Both the position numbers and the translations under genes were made by a program. The notes beneath the pieces are model-generated. The model was not told where the DNA came from, did not search any database, and was given only the letters and a program-made list of their open reading frames with translations. DNA of 64,000 nt from Cenarchaeum symbiosum A (GTDB lineage Archaea; Thermoproteota; Nitrososphaeria; Nitrososphaerales; Nitrosopumilaceae): assembly GCA_000200715.1 (NCBI GenBank), contig DP000238.1, forward strand, positions 494,154 through 558,153, written 5' to 3'. Position 1 is the stretch's first letter, and each line of letters starts with the position of its first letter. This document shows positions 45,258 to 52,782 of the stretch, one piece after another.

Positions 45258-46130
45258 TTAACTGTTTTGCCTGCGCCGTGTGCGCGGTATGCGCCGTGGC
45301 GAGCCCCGGGTGCATGCGCGACGCGGCGTGCCGCCAGCCGGCTTGCGCCGCGCAGAGCCGCCTGCAGGCCTGCGCCGCCCCGGCGGCCGGCTCGAATATG
45401 CATCATTGAGCGACCTTATCATGTCAAGTGATTCATTTTGGACAAGCTCGAGGTTCGGTATCACACAGTGGCCCCCTATCACGCCCGGGTACATCTTGGG
45501 CCTGTTTCCGAGCGCCTTGTGTATTTCGTCTGAAAACGACCACATCTCGTCATAGTTTATGCCGTGCTCTGCTGCTATCGCGTTGCTTATCTGCGCATAG
45601 CTTATCAGCCATCCATAGTATGAAGTATCCACTACTATCTTGGCGAGCTCCAGCACCAGCGGGGTCGACATCTTTTTGGTCTTTACACCTGACGCCCTCA
45701 TCAAAGATGCAAATGCGCGGCCCGCCCATGCGGCCCGCGGCGCCCACGGATACACCGCGTAAAATTTTGTGTACCGCTTAAGATCTCCTGCCATCCTGCG
45801 GTGCACGCCCCTAGTCGCGCTGTATATGACGGGCACACCGAGCCCCTTTTGCAGCCTCTCTGTAGTATACGGGCTGATTGTGCTGTGGACGGCCACGGCT
45901 TCGGGCCGGAACATCTCTGCTAGCGATATTACATCGTCTTCAAAGTTAACAGTAAACGGTATGCATACGTGCAGGAATCCAGTCCTGTCATCTTTGTGCG
46001 CCTTTAGCCTTTTCCCCTCGCTTCGCGCCGGGTCTGCGTCATAGCCGAGGACAGTCCGGCCCCTGGAGAGGACCTTCTGTATAGGCAGCCCTATCTCGCC
46101 GAGCCCGGCTACTACATCCTTTGAGGCCAT
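45258..46130 (-). CDS. Sugar-nucleotide dehydrogenase-like Rossmann protein with basic tail
   Basis: 290 residues from ATG 46130, 26 nt after an A/T box (taattaatgg). The N-terminal Rossmann motif reads VVAGLGEIGLPIQKVL...GYDADP, as in UDP-glucose/GDP-mannose dehydrogenases. The middle keeps VHSTISPYTTERL and a helix with LELAKIVVDTSYYGWLISYAQISN, and later PGVIGGHCVIPNLEL, whose Cys sits where these enzymes keep the catalytic Cys. The C-terminal sugar-binding domain is absent, so it may be a reduced relative. The last about 45 residues are extremely basic (RRPAGGSARRKPAGGTPRR) and are encoded over the promoter of the next gene. Confidence 0.75.
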   Translation of the reverse strand: MASKDVVAGLGEIGLPIQKVLSRGRTVLGYDADPARSEGKRLKAHKDDRTGFLHVCIPFTVNFEDDVISLAEMFRPEAVAVHSTISPYTTERLQKGLGVPVIYSATRGVHRRMAGDLKRYTKFYAVYPWAPRAAWAGRAFASLMRASGVKTKKMSTPLVLELAKIVVDTSYYGWLISYAQISNAIAAEHGINYDEMWSFSDEIHKALGNRPKMYPGVIGGHCVIPNLELVQNESLDMIRSLNDAYSSRPPGRRRPAGGSARRKPAGGTPRRACTRGSPRRIPRTRRRQNS

Positions 46131-46170
46131 TGCCGCCCCCGCCAATATACCATTAATTAATCAGCGCGGC

Positions 46171-47133
46171 TCAGAGGTGCCTCTTGATGTAGTCGATGGC
46201 GGGCACCGGGGATGGCTCGACTCCCCGCAGGACTGCAAGGTATATCGAAGCATAGTCGAGCAGGTAGACAAGGTTTATGATTTTTGAGAGGACGCCGCCT
46301 TTGACCGACCTTACCTCCCTGTACCCTATCCCGCGCGATTCAAAAAAGCCGCGCAGTATGGCCCAGCGCTCTTTTGTCTTGTAATAGTCGTCGGCCCCCT
46401 CGATGAGTATGGGCTGGGCATTCCCCCCTCCTTCCCAGCTGACTATCCCGTTGTGGCACGCCTCTATGACATCTTCTGCTATCACGTGGCACTTTGCGTT
46501 CTCTTGGAGCGAGTTTTTGAAGCGGACCGCCGCCGCCTGCAGGCCCCACGGATAATATATCACAGGCATGCCCTTTATCCACCGGGCAAGCTCCAGCGCG
46601 GGGTTATCTTCTCTTTCAGGCGATATCCTGGATCTCAGCTCCCTCATGTCCGATATGGAATCGCGGACGTCCTTTTCATCGACGGGTATCACCCCTCCCA
46701 GCACGCTTAACATCGCGTATAGAAACGAGGGAAACGACGTCCTCGGCGAATGGTGCATGGGGACCACCCAGTGGGGCATCTTGTGGCGGGTACAGTATTC
46801 GAGCATCTCGCCCCCGCTGCAAAAGCAGGCCGTCTGGCAGCCGGCCTCCCTTGCCGCCTCTATTACAGTAAGCGTCTCGCGCGTGTTCCCCGATATGCTA
46901 GTGGATACCACCAGCGTTCCTGGGCCCGCCGTGCGCGGCAGGACATACCCCTTTACCACGCTTACGTGGATGCCGGTCTTTGAGAGCATCGAGTATAGGA
47001 CATCTCCTATCGCGCCAGAGCCCCCCATGCCGGCAAATACTACATCCGAGACCCCGCCGCTCTCCGCCTGCCCGTATTCCTCAGAGTATGATTCTTCTGC
47101 TATCTCCGGCCACCTGTCGTATGTCCGGTGCAT
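46171..47133 (-). CDS. Bifunctional phosphoglucose/phosphomannose isomerase
   Basis: 320 residues. The SIS fold is evident: VVFAGMGGSGAIGDVL, then STSISGNTRETLTVIEAA for sugar-phosphate binding. The archaeal PGI/PMI signatures ENAKCHVIAEDVIEACHNGIVSWEG contain the catalytic Glu/His pair. It interconverts glucose-6-P, fructose-6-P and mannose-6-P for gluconeogenesis and glycan precursors. The start at 47133 (MHRTYDRWPEIAEESY) matches family starts; a longer frame to 47265 crosses the promoter region. It is divergent from mtnA and upstream of the sugar-nucleotide dehydrogenase-like gene, consistent with surface-sugar synthesis. Confidence 0.85.
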   Translation of the reverse strand: MHRTYDRWPEIAEESYSEEYGQAESGGVSDVVFAGMGGSGAIGDVLYSMLSKTGIHVSVVKGYVLPRTAGPGTLVVSTSISGNTRETLTVIEAAREAGCQTACFCSGGEMLEYCTRHKMPHWVVPMHHSPRTSFPSFLYAMLSVLGGVIPVDEKDVRDSISDMRELRSRISPEREDNPALELARWIKGMPVIYYPWGLQAAAVRFKNSLQENAKCHVIAEDVIEACHNGIVSWEGGGNAQPILIEGADDYYKTKERWAILRGFFESRGIGYREVRSVKGGVLSKIINLVYLLDYASIYLAVLRGVEPSPVPAIDYIKRHL

Positions 47134-47232
47134 GCCCCCGGGGTCCCCCTTGTCCAGCCAGCATGAATGATTCAAGCATTCGGGTTGGTTCTCCTTGAAA
47201 ATATAACGGTTAACTGTGTACGGCCCGCCTTG

Positions 47233-47241
47233 CTTTAAATA
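47233..47241 (+). promoter_or_regulatory. TATA box of mtnA
   Basis: ctttaaata about 27 nt before ATG 47264, which selects that start over an upstream in-frame one at 47216. Confidence 0.55.
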
Positions 47242-47263
47242 CAGAATGTCCAGCCGCTGCAGC

Positions 47264-48304
47264 ATGGATATCCCTCAGGATCTCAAGACCGTCGAGTGGA
47301 GGGACGGCAGGGTGGTAATGATAGACCAGACTCGGCTGCCAGGCGAGCTTGTCTTTGTTGAATATGAGACATACGGGCAGGTAGCCGACGCAATACGGAA
47401 CCTTGTCATCCGCGGGGCGCCGGCGATAGGCGTGGCCGGCGCGTTCGGGCTGGCACTGGCTGCTTCCCGCAGCACGGCGGGGACTGTGGATTCATTGATG
47501 GCCGACCTTTGCACCGCAAGAGACGAGCTGCTCGGCACCCGGCCTACTGCTGTAAACCTCAAATGGGGCCTGGAGCGGGCGCTTGCTGCAGCAGAAAAGT
47601 GCACGGACGCTGATTCCATGCGGCGGGCAGTCGTGGATGAATCGCTTGCAATGGCCGAAGAAGATGTAAAGACCAACAAGGAGATGGGCAAAAACGGCTC
47701 GGGCCTGATAGGCGACGGCGAGACCGTAATGACCCACTGCAACGCAGGAGCGCTGGCCACGGTCTCTTACGGGACCGCGCTGGGGGTGATAAGGGCCACC
47801 AGGGAGGCGGGCAAGAACATCCGGGTTATAGCAACAGAGACCCGGCCTGTACAGCAGGGCTCGCGCCTTACAGCTTTTGAGCTGATGCACGACGGGATAG
47901 ACGTGCGGCTCATCCCCGATACGGCAGTGGGTTATTCCATGGCGCAGGGGCTGGTCGACAAGGTGGTGGTAGGGGCGGACCGCATACTGGGCACAGGCCA
48001 TGTCTACAACAAGATAGGCACCTACCAGGTGGCAGCCATGGCCGCACGGCACGGCATACCGTTCTATGTGGCCGCCCCGCTCTCTACGTTTGATCTTGAC
48101 AGCGGGCCTGAAGATGTAGTGATAGAGCAGCGAAAGGCGGCAGAGGTGACAGGGATTGGCGACAGCATGACCGCCCCCGACGGGGTGGGTGTGATCAATC
48201 CTGCCTTTGATGTGACGCCCCCGGAGCTCATCTCCGGGATAATCACGGAAAAAGGTGTGGCTGCGCCGCCGTTCAAAGAATCTATTCGGGCGCTGTTCGG
48301 CTAG
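47264..48304 (+). CDS. mtnA: S-methyl-5-thioribose-1-phosphate isomerase family protein (MtnA-like)
   Basis: 346 residues, eIF2B-alpha-like fold. Diagnostic blocks: IRGAPAIGVAGAFGLALA, GETVMTHCNAGALATVSYGTALGVI with the catalytic Cys, ETRPVQQGSRLTAFEL, VVGADRILGTGHVYNKIGTYQ with the catalytic Asp, and FYVAAPLSTFD. MtnA converts methylthioribose-1-P to methylthioribulose-1-P in methionine salvage. Some archaeal relatives act as ribose-1,5-bisphosphate isomerases in AMP degradation; the TH-C-N-A-G and NKIGTY blocks favour MtnA. The leaderless start is supported by a TATA box. Confidence 0.85.
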   Translation: MDIPQDLKTVEWRDGRVVMIDQTRLPGELVFVEYETYGQVADAIRNLVIRGAPAIGVAGAFGLALAASRSTAGTVDSLMADLCTARDELLGTRPTAVNLKWGLERALAAAEKCTDADSMRRAVVDESLAMAEEDVKTNKEMGKNGSGLIGDGETVMTHCNAGALATVSYGTALGVIRATREAGKNIRVIATETRPVQQGSRLTAFELMHDGIDVRLIPDTAVGYSMAQGLVDKVVVGADRILGTGHVYNKIGTYQVAAMAARHGIPFYVAAPLSTFDLDSGPEDVVIEQRKAAEVTGIGDSMTAPDGVGVINPAFDVTPPELISGIITEKGVAAPPFKESIRALFG

Positions 48305-48342
48305 GCCCCGGGCCCGCCTGTCATATATCTGACTCAAAAATA

Positions 48343-48350
48343 GTTATAAG
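48343..48350 (+). promoter_or_regulatory. TATA box of the first exported paralog
   Basis: gttataag centred about 26 nt before ATG 48372; an equivalent gttataaa (49126-49133) precedes ATG 49155. The two paralogs therefore share promoter form and leaderless starts. Confidence 0.55.
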
Positions 48351-48371
48351 TGGGTTATCAAGGGGGTGGCC

Positions 48372-49043
48372 ATGCTTACAAGACGATACGGAATAGCACT
48401 GACGGGCTTTGCCGCAGTATTTGCACTGCTGGCGATCACCCCTGCAAGTGCATCATTCCTGCCCGCAAGCCAGGCTGATACTCCTGTACTGTTCGGCATG
48501 GCGGAGCTTGTTCACAAGAATGTTGACGGCGAGGTTCTCTCATCACATACTGTCCACAACCAGCTGGTCGACTATGGGGAATCCATTCTCATAAAGGGCA
48601 CCTTTGGGGTTGATTCCGTTGGCACTACTTCGAACTTTGAAAGGTCGATGGTACTGTGTGTTACTGATGCTTTGACAGGGGCGGATATATCAGATACTAC
48701 CATCGCCGGGGACCTCACGCCTACCACCGCGGTTGATGACGGCGATCAGTCCTGCATAGACGCAACTGTACTACTCAACTCTGAACCGGGCTCGGCCGTA
48801 CTCAACACCGAACCCGGCTTGGCCGTACTCAACGCCACGTTCGACGGGGATGATGTAGTTGACGATGCGGTTATCACGGCTATAGCCGTCTGCAACACCC
48901 TCAATGAAGACTTCAACGACCGCGATGACTGCCAGGCTAGCGGAGGATTGTTCTCTGCTGTTGGCGTTGTTAACACTACGATAGGGGCAGATGACACGCT
49001 AGACATTACCTACACCTTTGATATTAGATCACCTATCAACTAG
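48372..49043 (+). CDS. Exported protein, tandem paralog 1
   Basis: 223 residues. Signal peptide MLTRRYGIALTGFAAVFALLAITPASASF, then a block almost identical to the next gene: PVLFGMAELVHKNVDGEVL, TVHNQLVDYGES. The rest is beta-rich, acidic and Asp/Thr-rich with four Cys likely paired (LCVTDA, SCIDA, VCNTLN, DDCQA). It ends DTLDITYTFDIRSPIN. It is probably an abundant secreted or surface subunit; no enzymatic motif. An internal near-repeat of about ten residues (LNSEPGSAV, LNTEPGLAV) occurs near residue 140. I recall similar exported proteins in other Thaumarchaeota, but cannot name a function. Confidence 0.75.
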   Translation: MLTRRYGIALTGFAAVFALLAITPASASFLPASQADTPVLFGMAELVHKNVDGEVLSSHTVHNQLVDYGESILIKGTFGVDSVGTTSNFERSMVLCVTDALTGADISDTTIAGDLTPTTAVDDGDQSCIDATVLLNSEPGSAVLNTEPGLAVLNATFDGDDVVDDAVITAIAVCNTLNEDFNDRDDCQASGGLFSAVGVVNTTIGADDTLDITYTFDIRSPIN

Positions 49044-49154
49044 TCAACACATCTGAATTTTTCGCTTTTTGAATGCAATGTATGCTCTGCGCCTGTCCAC
49101 ATGCGGGTGAGAACCGATAAAAATCGTTATAAACGGGCTATGCGCGGGAAAAGC

Positions 49155-49799
49155 ATGGTAAAACCAACAGTCGGAATTGCACTGACAGGGTTTGCCGCAG
49201 TGTTTGCACTGCTGGCGCTGACCCCCGCAAGTGCCTCATTCTTTCCGGCAGACCAGGCTGACAGTCCCGTGCTATTCGGCATGGCGGAGCTTGTACACAA
49301 GAACGTAGACGGCGAGGTTCTCTCATCACAGACGGTCCACAACCAGCTGCTCGATAGCGGCGAGAGCATACTAATCCGTGGAGCCTTTGGTCCTACTAAT
49401 CTGGATGAAAGTGACCAGCCCGCGGCAATATGCATCGGAGACGCGGAGGCAACAGACGTAACCGAGGATGCCGTAGCAGCCGACTTTGTGCCCGCTCTTG
49501 CATTTGCTGACTCGGGTGAAAGTACCTGCATACTGACGAACAACGTTGATAGCACCGACACCACCACCGACACAAGCCAGGCGGTCCTGCGTGCCAATTT
49601 TACAGATGCCAACATCGCAGCAGGTGAGACGATCACGTCACTTGTAATCTGCACTAACTCCCTTGACAACAGCAATGACAACTGCAGCACCCTGGGCGAA
49701 GCATTTGCGGTGGTCATAGTGCCCCAGCCCACTCTGGTAAATGCGGACGACATGGTGGAAGTAACGTACACCTTTGACCTCACATCTACCAACACCTAG
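49155..49799 (+). CDS. Exported protein, tandem paralog 2
   Basis: 214 residues from ATG 49155 (MVKPTVGIALTGFAAVFAL), fixed by the gttataaa box 26 nt upstream; in-frame starts at 49101 and 49140 are less likely. Signal peptide and first 60 mature residues match paralog 1 (SPVLFGMAELVHKNVDGEVL). The C-terminal half diverges but keeps Cys positions and the closing 'VEVTYTFDLTS'. The pair probably arose by tandem duplication and may build a surface layer, filament or matrix. It directly borders the restriction-modification element. Confidence 0.75.
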   Translation: MVKPTVGIALTGFAAVFALLALTPASASFFPADQADSPVLFGMAELVHKNVDGEVLSSQTVHNQLLDSGESILIRGAFGPTNLDESDQPAAICIGDAEATDVTEDAVAADFVPALAFADSGESTCILTNNVDSTDTTTDTSQAVLRANFTDANIAAGETITSLVICTNSLDNSNDNCSTLGEAFAVVIVPQPTLVNADDMVEVTYTFDLTSTNT

Positions 49800-50218
49800 T
49801 CCGGCAACCTGATTTTTCACTTTTTTGATAGAATACTATCCGTGCCGACTGCGCGTTTTTTTTCACACTAGTACCATGTGTGGCATACGCCGGGGCCCGT
49901 GCCGCCCGGCGGCCCTGTTAAGTTGCGGGTACATGGCTCAAAAAGTGTTAAGAGCCGGGTGCATGAGGGATACCCTGCTAGGGCACCTCGGGCGCACAGG
50001 ATCCCGGGGGCAGGGGCATGCAGCGGGCGGGGCCGACTGGTGGTTTTTTTTGATCGGCTGGCACTTGCACGGGGCCCCGGCATGACTCGTATCTAACACA
50101 CGTGTCCTGACATAAAACATTCCGGGCCATCCGGGGATCTCCGACGCCAATGCCCTGGGCCATCCGTCCCTTAATCAAGGGCAATGAAAAAAATTTTAAA
50201 TGACGATGATATCATACT
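49800..50218. other. Intergenic: left terminal repeat and promoter of the R-M element
   Basis: 419 bp without a gene. It holds the candidate target duplication (49902-49909), the left inverted repeat (49911-49970), about 250 bp matching 11320-11580 in inverted orientation, and the A/T-rich promoter aaattttaaatg about 26 nt before the ATG at 50219. Confidence 0.7.
49911..49970 (+). repeat. Left terminal inverted repeat of the R-M element
   Basis: Reads ggccctgttaagttgcgggt, then caaaaagtgttaagagccgg. It aligns over about 58 bp with the reverse complement of 52124-52186 and with 10290-10348. Confidence 0.7.
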
Positions 50219-50404
50219 ATGATAATGGCATGGGGGAAGGCTCAAAGGAAATTTGGAGGCGTTGGTTTTGACGGAAGGCGCGGTCATGTGGAAGTCATCC
50301 GGCAGCCGACCGCTATGGCGTCAAAACTCCATGAAAGCCTTGTATTCGAATTGATGGGCCGCAAGGCCGGTGCCGTTTCAAGTGACGGGAGGGGCGGAAA
50401 ATGA
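50219..50404 (+). CDS. Small basic protein upstream of methyltransferase copy B
   Basis: 61 residues (MIMAWGKAQRKFGGVGFDGR...), ending in an ATGA overlap with the methyltransferase start. An A/T box lies about 26 nt upstream of the first ATG. The frame is kept open in copy A at 11140-11319 with amino-acid changes, suggesting it is translated. Function unknown; candidate regulator of the R-M genes or a leader peptide coupling their translation. Confidence 0.5.
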   Translation: MIMAWGKAQRKFGGVGFDGRRGHVEVIRQPTAMASKLHESLVFELMGRKAGAVSSDGRGGK

Positions 50405-51051
50405 GCAGGCAGAGCAGCTATTCTGTATATTCAAAAGACGTCAGAAACAGGACAAAGCAAAACAAGATACCGCAGGAAATTCTATATCAAAAGCTCCCAA
50501 ATAGGAAATTTGATATTATATATGCCGATCCGCCCTGGGATTACAACGGCAAACTCCAGTATGACAAAACGGATCTCTACGTTAGTACGTCTAGTTTCAA
50601 ATATCCAACGATGAAGACTAAAAAAATGATGGAAATTCCGATCAAAAAAATTGCAAGCAGCAACAGCCTCTTGTTCCTGTGGGCGACAAGCCCACATCTG
50701 GAACAGGCTATTCAGCTGGGCAAGGCCTGGGGGTTTGAATATCGCACGGTTGCATTTGTATGGGACAAGATGAATCACAATCCGGGAAAATACACCCTGT
50801 CAAACTGTGAGCTCTGCCTTTTGTTCAAACACGGAAAAATACCTACCCCCCGGGGCGCGAGGAACGTAAGACAGCTCATCACGATACCCCGGACGGAGCA
50901 TAGCAGAAAACCGGTACAAGCAATGCAGGGCATAGAAAGGATGTTTCCATTCCAGAAAAAAATAGAGTTGTTTGCCCGGGAAAAATACCGCGGCTGGTCT
51001 GCCTGGGGCCTTGATCTCGTGCTTAAAAACAAGATCAAAAACCTAATCTAG
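50401..51051 (+). CDS. MT-A70/M.MunI-like adenine-N6 DNA methyltransferase, copy B
   Basis: 216 residues with catalytic DPPW at 43-46 and the MT-A70 blocks LLFLWATSPHLEQA and GWSAWGLD. It protects host DNA by methylating the adenine within the site cut by the adjacent restriction enzyme. Its last bases overlap the convergent restriction gene by nine bases, so the R and M genes are tail to tail. It differs from copy A at about six residues, so duplication or conversion is recent. Base composition is more AT-rich than the chromosome around it. Confidence 0.92.
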   Translation: MSRQSSYSVYSKDVRNRTKQNKIPQEILYQKLPNRKFDIIYADPPWDYNGKLQYDKTDLYVSTSSFKYPTMKTKKMMEIPIKKIASSNSLLFLWATSPHLEQAIQLGKAWGFEYRTVAFVWDKMNHNPGKYTLSNCELCLLFKHGKIPTPRGARNVRQLITIPRTEHSRKPVQAMQGIERMFPFQKKIELFAREKYRGWSAWGLDLVLKNKIKNLI

Positions 51052-51591
51052 AATATGTCTTAGATTCTTTTTAAAATGATTTATCAGTGGTGTGGAACTG
51101 GAACTTTTCCACAAGAAGAAATGTGCTCCATATTCATCGAACCAATATGTTATTTCTCTTGTTCTTTTTGCATCTCTGGTTATTCTACCTTGGTATACGA
51201 TCCAAAAAGGCAGGGTGCCAACAGGCAGGTTTGAAAGTTTGCACATTACTTTGAGCAGGCCGGGAGTAAAAAACTTACATGATCTTTCATGAGCATTGCC
51301 CCTGCCATCCTTGGGCAGTGTTTCTCCCGGCACGTATCCCTCCTGACTTTTTATTTCAACATACAACGTTTTCTTGGTTTTTTTGTTTGTTATCGCATAA
51401 TCAATAGATACGCCATGTTTTGGATTTTTTGAATAAATGTCTTTAAGCTCTTTGGGTTCTTTTCTTATCACATATTCTGTACCTGTGAATTCAGCTAGAA
51501 AAACCGCCTCAAATTCATCTTCCGCCTTTTTACCCATTAGGCCGCTTTTCTTTTGCCATACGTCGCGATCTCGAAGCTCCTTCTTACCCAT
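51043..51591 (-). CDS. MunI/EcoRI-like type II restriction endonuclease, predicted to cut CAATTG
   Basis: 182 residues. The PD-(D/E)XK centre is visible: Asp64 (VSIDYAI), then Glu79 and Lys81 (YVEIKSQ); the spacing matches MunI as I recall it (D83, E98, K100). GRGNAHERSCKFFTPGLLK at 97-115 contains the GNAxER element that MunI and EcoRI share for contacting AATT, and its other residues closely follow MunI. LPFWIVYQGRITRDAKRTREITYWFD further supports a MunI relationship. It would be lethal without the methyltransferase encoded opposite. It is present only in copy B. The gene is AT-rich, and TATA-like sequence in tatattagtaaaca lies upstream (about 51600). Confidence 0.88.
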   Translation of the reverse strand: MGKKELRDRDVWQKKSGLMGKKAEDEFEAVFLAEFTGTEYVIRKEPKELKDIYSKNPKHGVSIDYAITNKKTKKTLYVEIKSQEGYVPGETLPKDGRGNAHERSCKFFTPGLLKVMCKLSNLPVGTLPFWIVYQGRITRDAKRTREITYWFDEYGAHFFLWKSSSSTPLINHFKKNLRHILD

Positions 51592-52227
51592 CTATTAACA
51601 AACACCGACATATACTAATAAACACTCTTCTGATTTGCCGAGAATCTATCTCGATGTAGGGGTTTGCCTGAGTTGGAGAATGTTTGTCTTTCAGGCACAT
51701 CCTTTCTATTGGAGACCTTGATACATGAACCCAAACTCATATTTCAGTCTACGCAAGACACGTCCTGCGCGCGAGTTCTATCCTAGTCATTTTCTTTTAC
51801 ACCCGAGACTGGACTCTTGTCTCTGTGGTAGTCCTGAAGTCGGATGTGTGTCATCCTTGTGTTTTCACCGGAAAAGTGCCCCCAAGAAATGCTCTAAAGC
51901 CGGCCTTCTGACCCGAGATGTTCTCCCAAATTTGACCCTTCTGGGCCAAGCTATCAGCCGGACAGCGCAAATCTCCCAAATTTTGACTCCTACGGAGGCG
52001 TCTGCATGGAGGCTGTACAAAATAGGTGCCATGTACACTAGTATCCATAGCTGCGTAAAAGTATCACTAGTTTTTGTTCCATGCAGTATCCATGTCCCTG
52101 CGGATTAACAGTTTTTGGCCCCAGATCGTTCATGTCCCCGGCTCTTGACACTTTTTGTGTCACGTGCCCGCAACTTAACAGAGCCCGCCCGGTGTGCACT
52201 TTTATCGGCGCCCGCATCATACACCGC
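51592..52227. other. Intergenic: restriction-gene promoter, shared flank and right terminal repeat
   Basis: 636 bp. No convincing gene from 51592 to 52016; the open frames there are short and lack a signal or recognisable motif. Two near-copies of ctcccaaattttgac (about 51933 and 51977) form a short direct repeat. From 52017 the sequence matches 10349-10480 in reverse complement. The right terminal repeat and the udg TATA box (cttttatc, 52199-52206) complete the stretch. Confidence 0.6.
52124..52186 (-). repeat. Right terminal inverted repeat of the R-M element
   Basis: Reverse complement reads ctctgttaagttgcgggcac, then acaaaaagtgtcaagagccg. It lies just before the udg promoter, which begins at about 52199. 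Confidence 0.7.
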
Positions 52228-52782
52228 ATGGTGGACGGGCCGCTTGGGGGCATAGCCGCCCGGGTCTCTGTCTGTACAAGGTGCGGCCTGTGCGAGGGCA
52301 GAACCAATGCAGTACCGGGCACGGGCCCCGCATCCGCGCGGGCGATACTCGTCGGCGAGGCGCCCGGCAGGGAGGAGGACCTGCAAGGCAAGCCGTTTGT
52401 GGGGGGAGCGGGCAGGGTGCTGGACAAGGAGCTCGAGCGCGCGGGGATCCCGCGCAGTACTGTCTACATAACAAACGTGGTAAAGTGCCGGCCCCCGAAA
52501 AACAGGGTGCCTTCCGACGAAGAGAGGGACGCATGCATCGAATATCTAAAAGAAGAAATCTCTGTGATAAACCCCAGGATAGTCTGTATACTGGGGGCCA
52601 CTGCCCTCAGGTCGCTTCTGGGCCTCGGCGGGATAACCGGGATACGGGGCACGATAATAAACCAGGATAATACGGACTATCTGGTGAGCCTGCATCCGGC
52701 GGCCACAATGTACAGAAGGGATCTGCTCCCAGCGTTTAGAAGGGACATGAAAAAGCTTGCCGGGATGATATTATCCACATGA
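52228..52782 (+). CDS. udg: Family 4 uracil-DNA glycosylase (Fe-S)
   Basis: 184 residues. Four Cys positioned for a 4Fe-4S cluster: C16 and C19 (VCTRCGLC), C87 (KCRPP) and C103. Motif 1 is LVGEAPGREEDLQGKPFVG (43-60) and motif 2 LHPAAT (155-160), as in family 4 UDGs. It removes uracil from DNA produced by cytosine deamination. The ATG at 52228 is placed 26 nt after a TATA box; longer in-frame starts run into the R-M element's repeat. It overlaps the next repair gene by four bases, an operon for base-excision repair. Confidence 0.92.
   Translation: MVDGPLGGIAARVSVCTRCGLCEGRTNAVPGTGPASARAILVGEAPGREEDLQGKPFVGGAGRVLDKELERAGIPRSTVYITNVVKCRPPKNRVPSDEERDACIEYLKEEISVINPRIVCILGATALRSLLGLGGITGIRGTIINQDNTDYLVSLHPAATMYRRDLLPAFRRDMKKLAGMILST

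Larger units (their letters stand above)
49911..52186. mobile_element. Inverted-repeat-bounded MunI-like restriction-modification element, copy B
   Basis: About 2.28 kb carrying a small coupled protein, an MT-A70-type methyltransferase and a convergent MunI-like endonuclease. The ends are inverted repeats of about 58 bp: left 49911-49970 and right 52124-52186 both read (outer to inner) ctgttaagttgcggg, then caaaaagtgt and aagagccggg. Immediately outside both ends is ccgcccgg (49902-49909 and 52185-52192, the right one overlapping the repeat edge by two bases), a candidate 8-bp target duplication. No transposase is encoded, so movement would need a protein from elsewhere. A second, inverted and partial copy lies at 10290-11580. 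Confidence 0.65.

Noticed and set aside
51725-52108. 127-codon plus-strand frame after the restriction gene
   Set aside because: It crosses the shared repeat flank, has no motif or well-placed promoter, and is not preserved in copy A.
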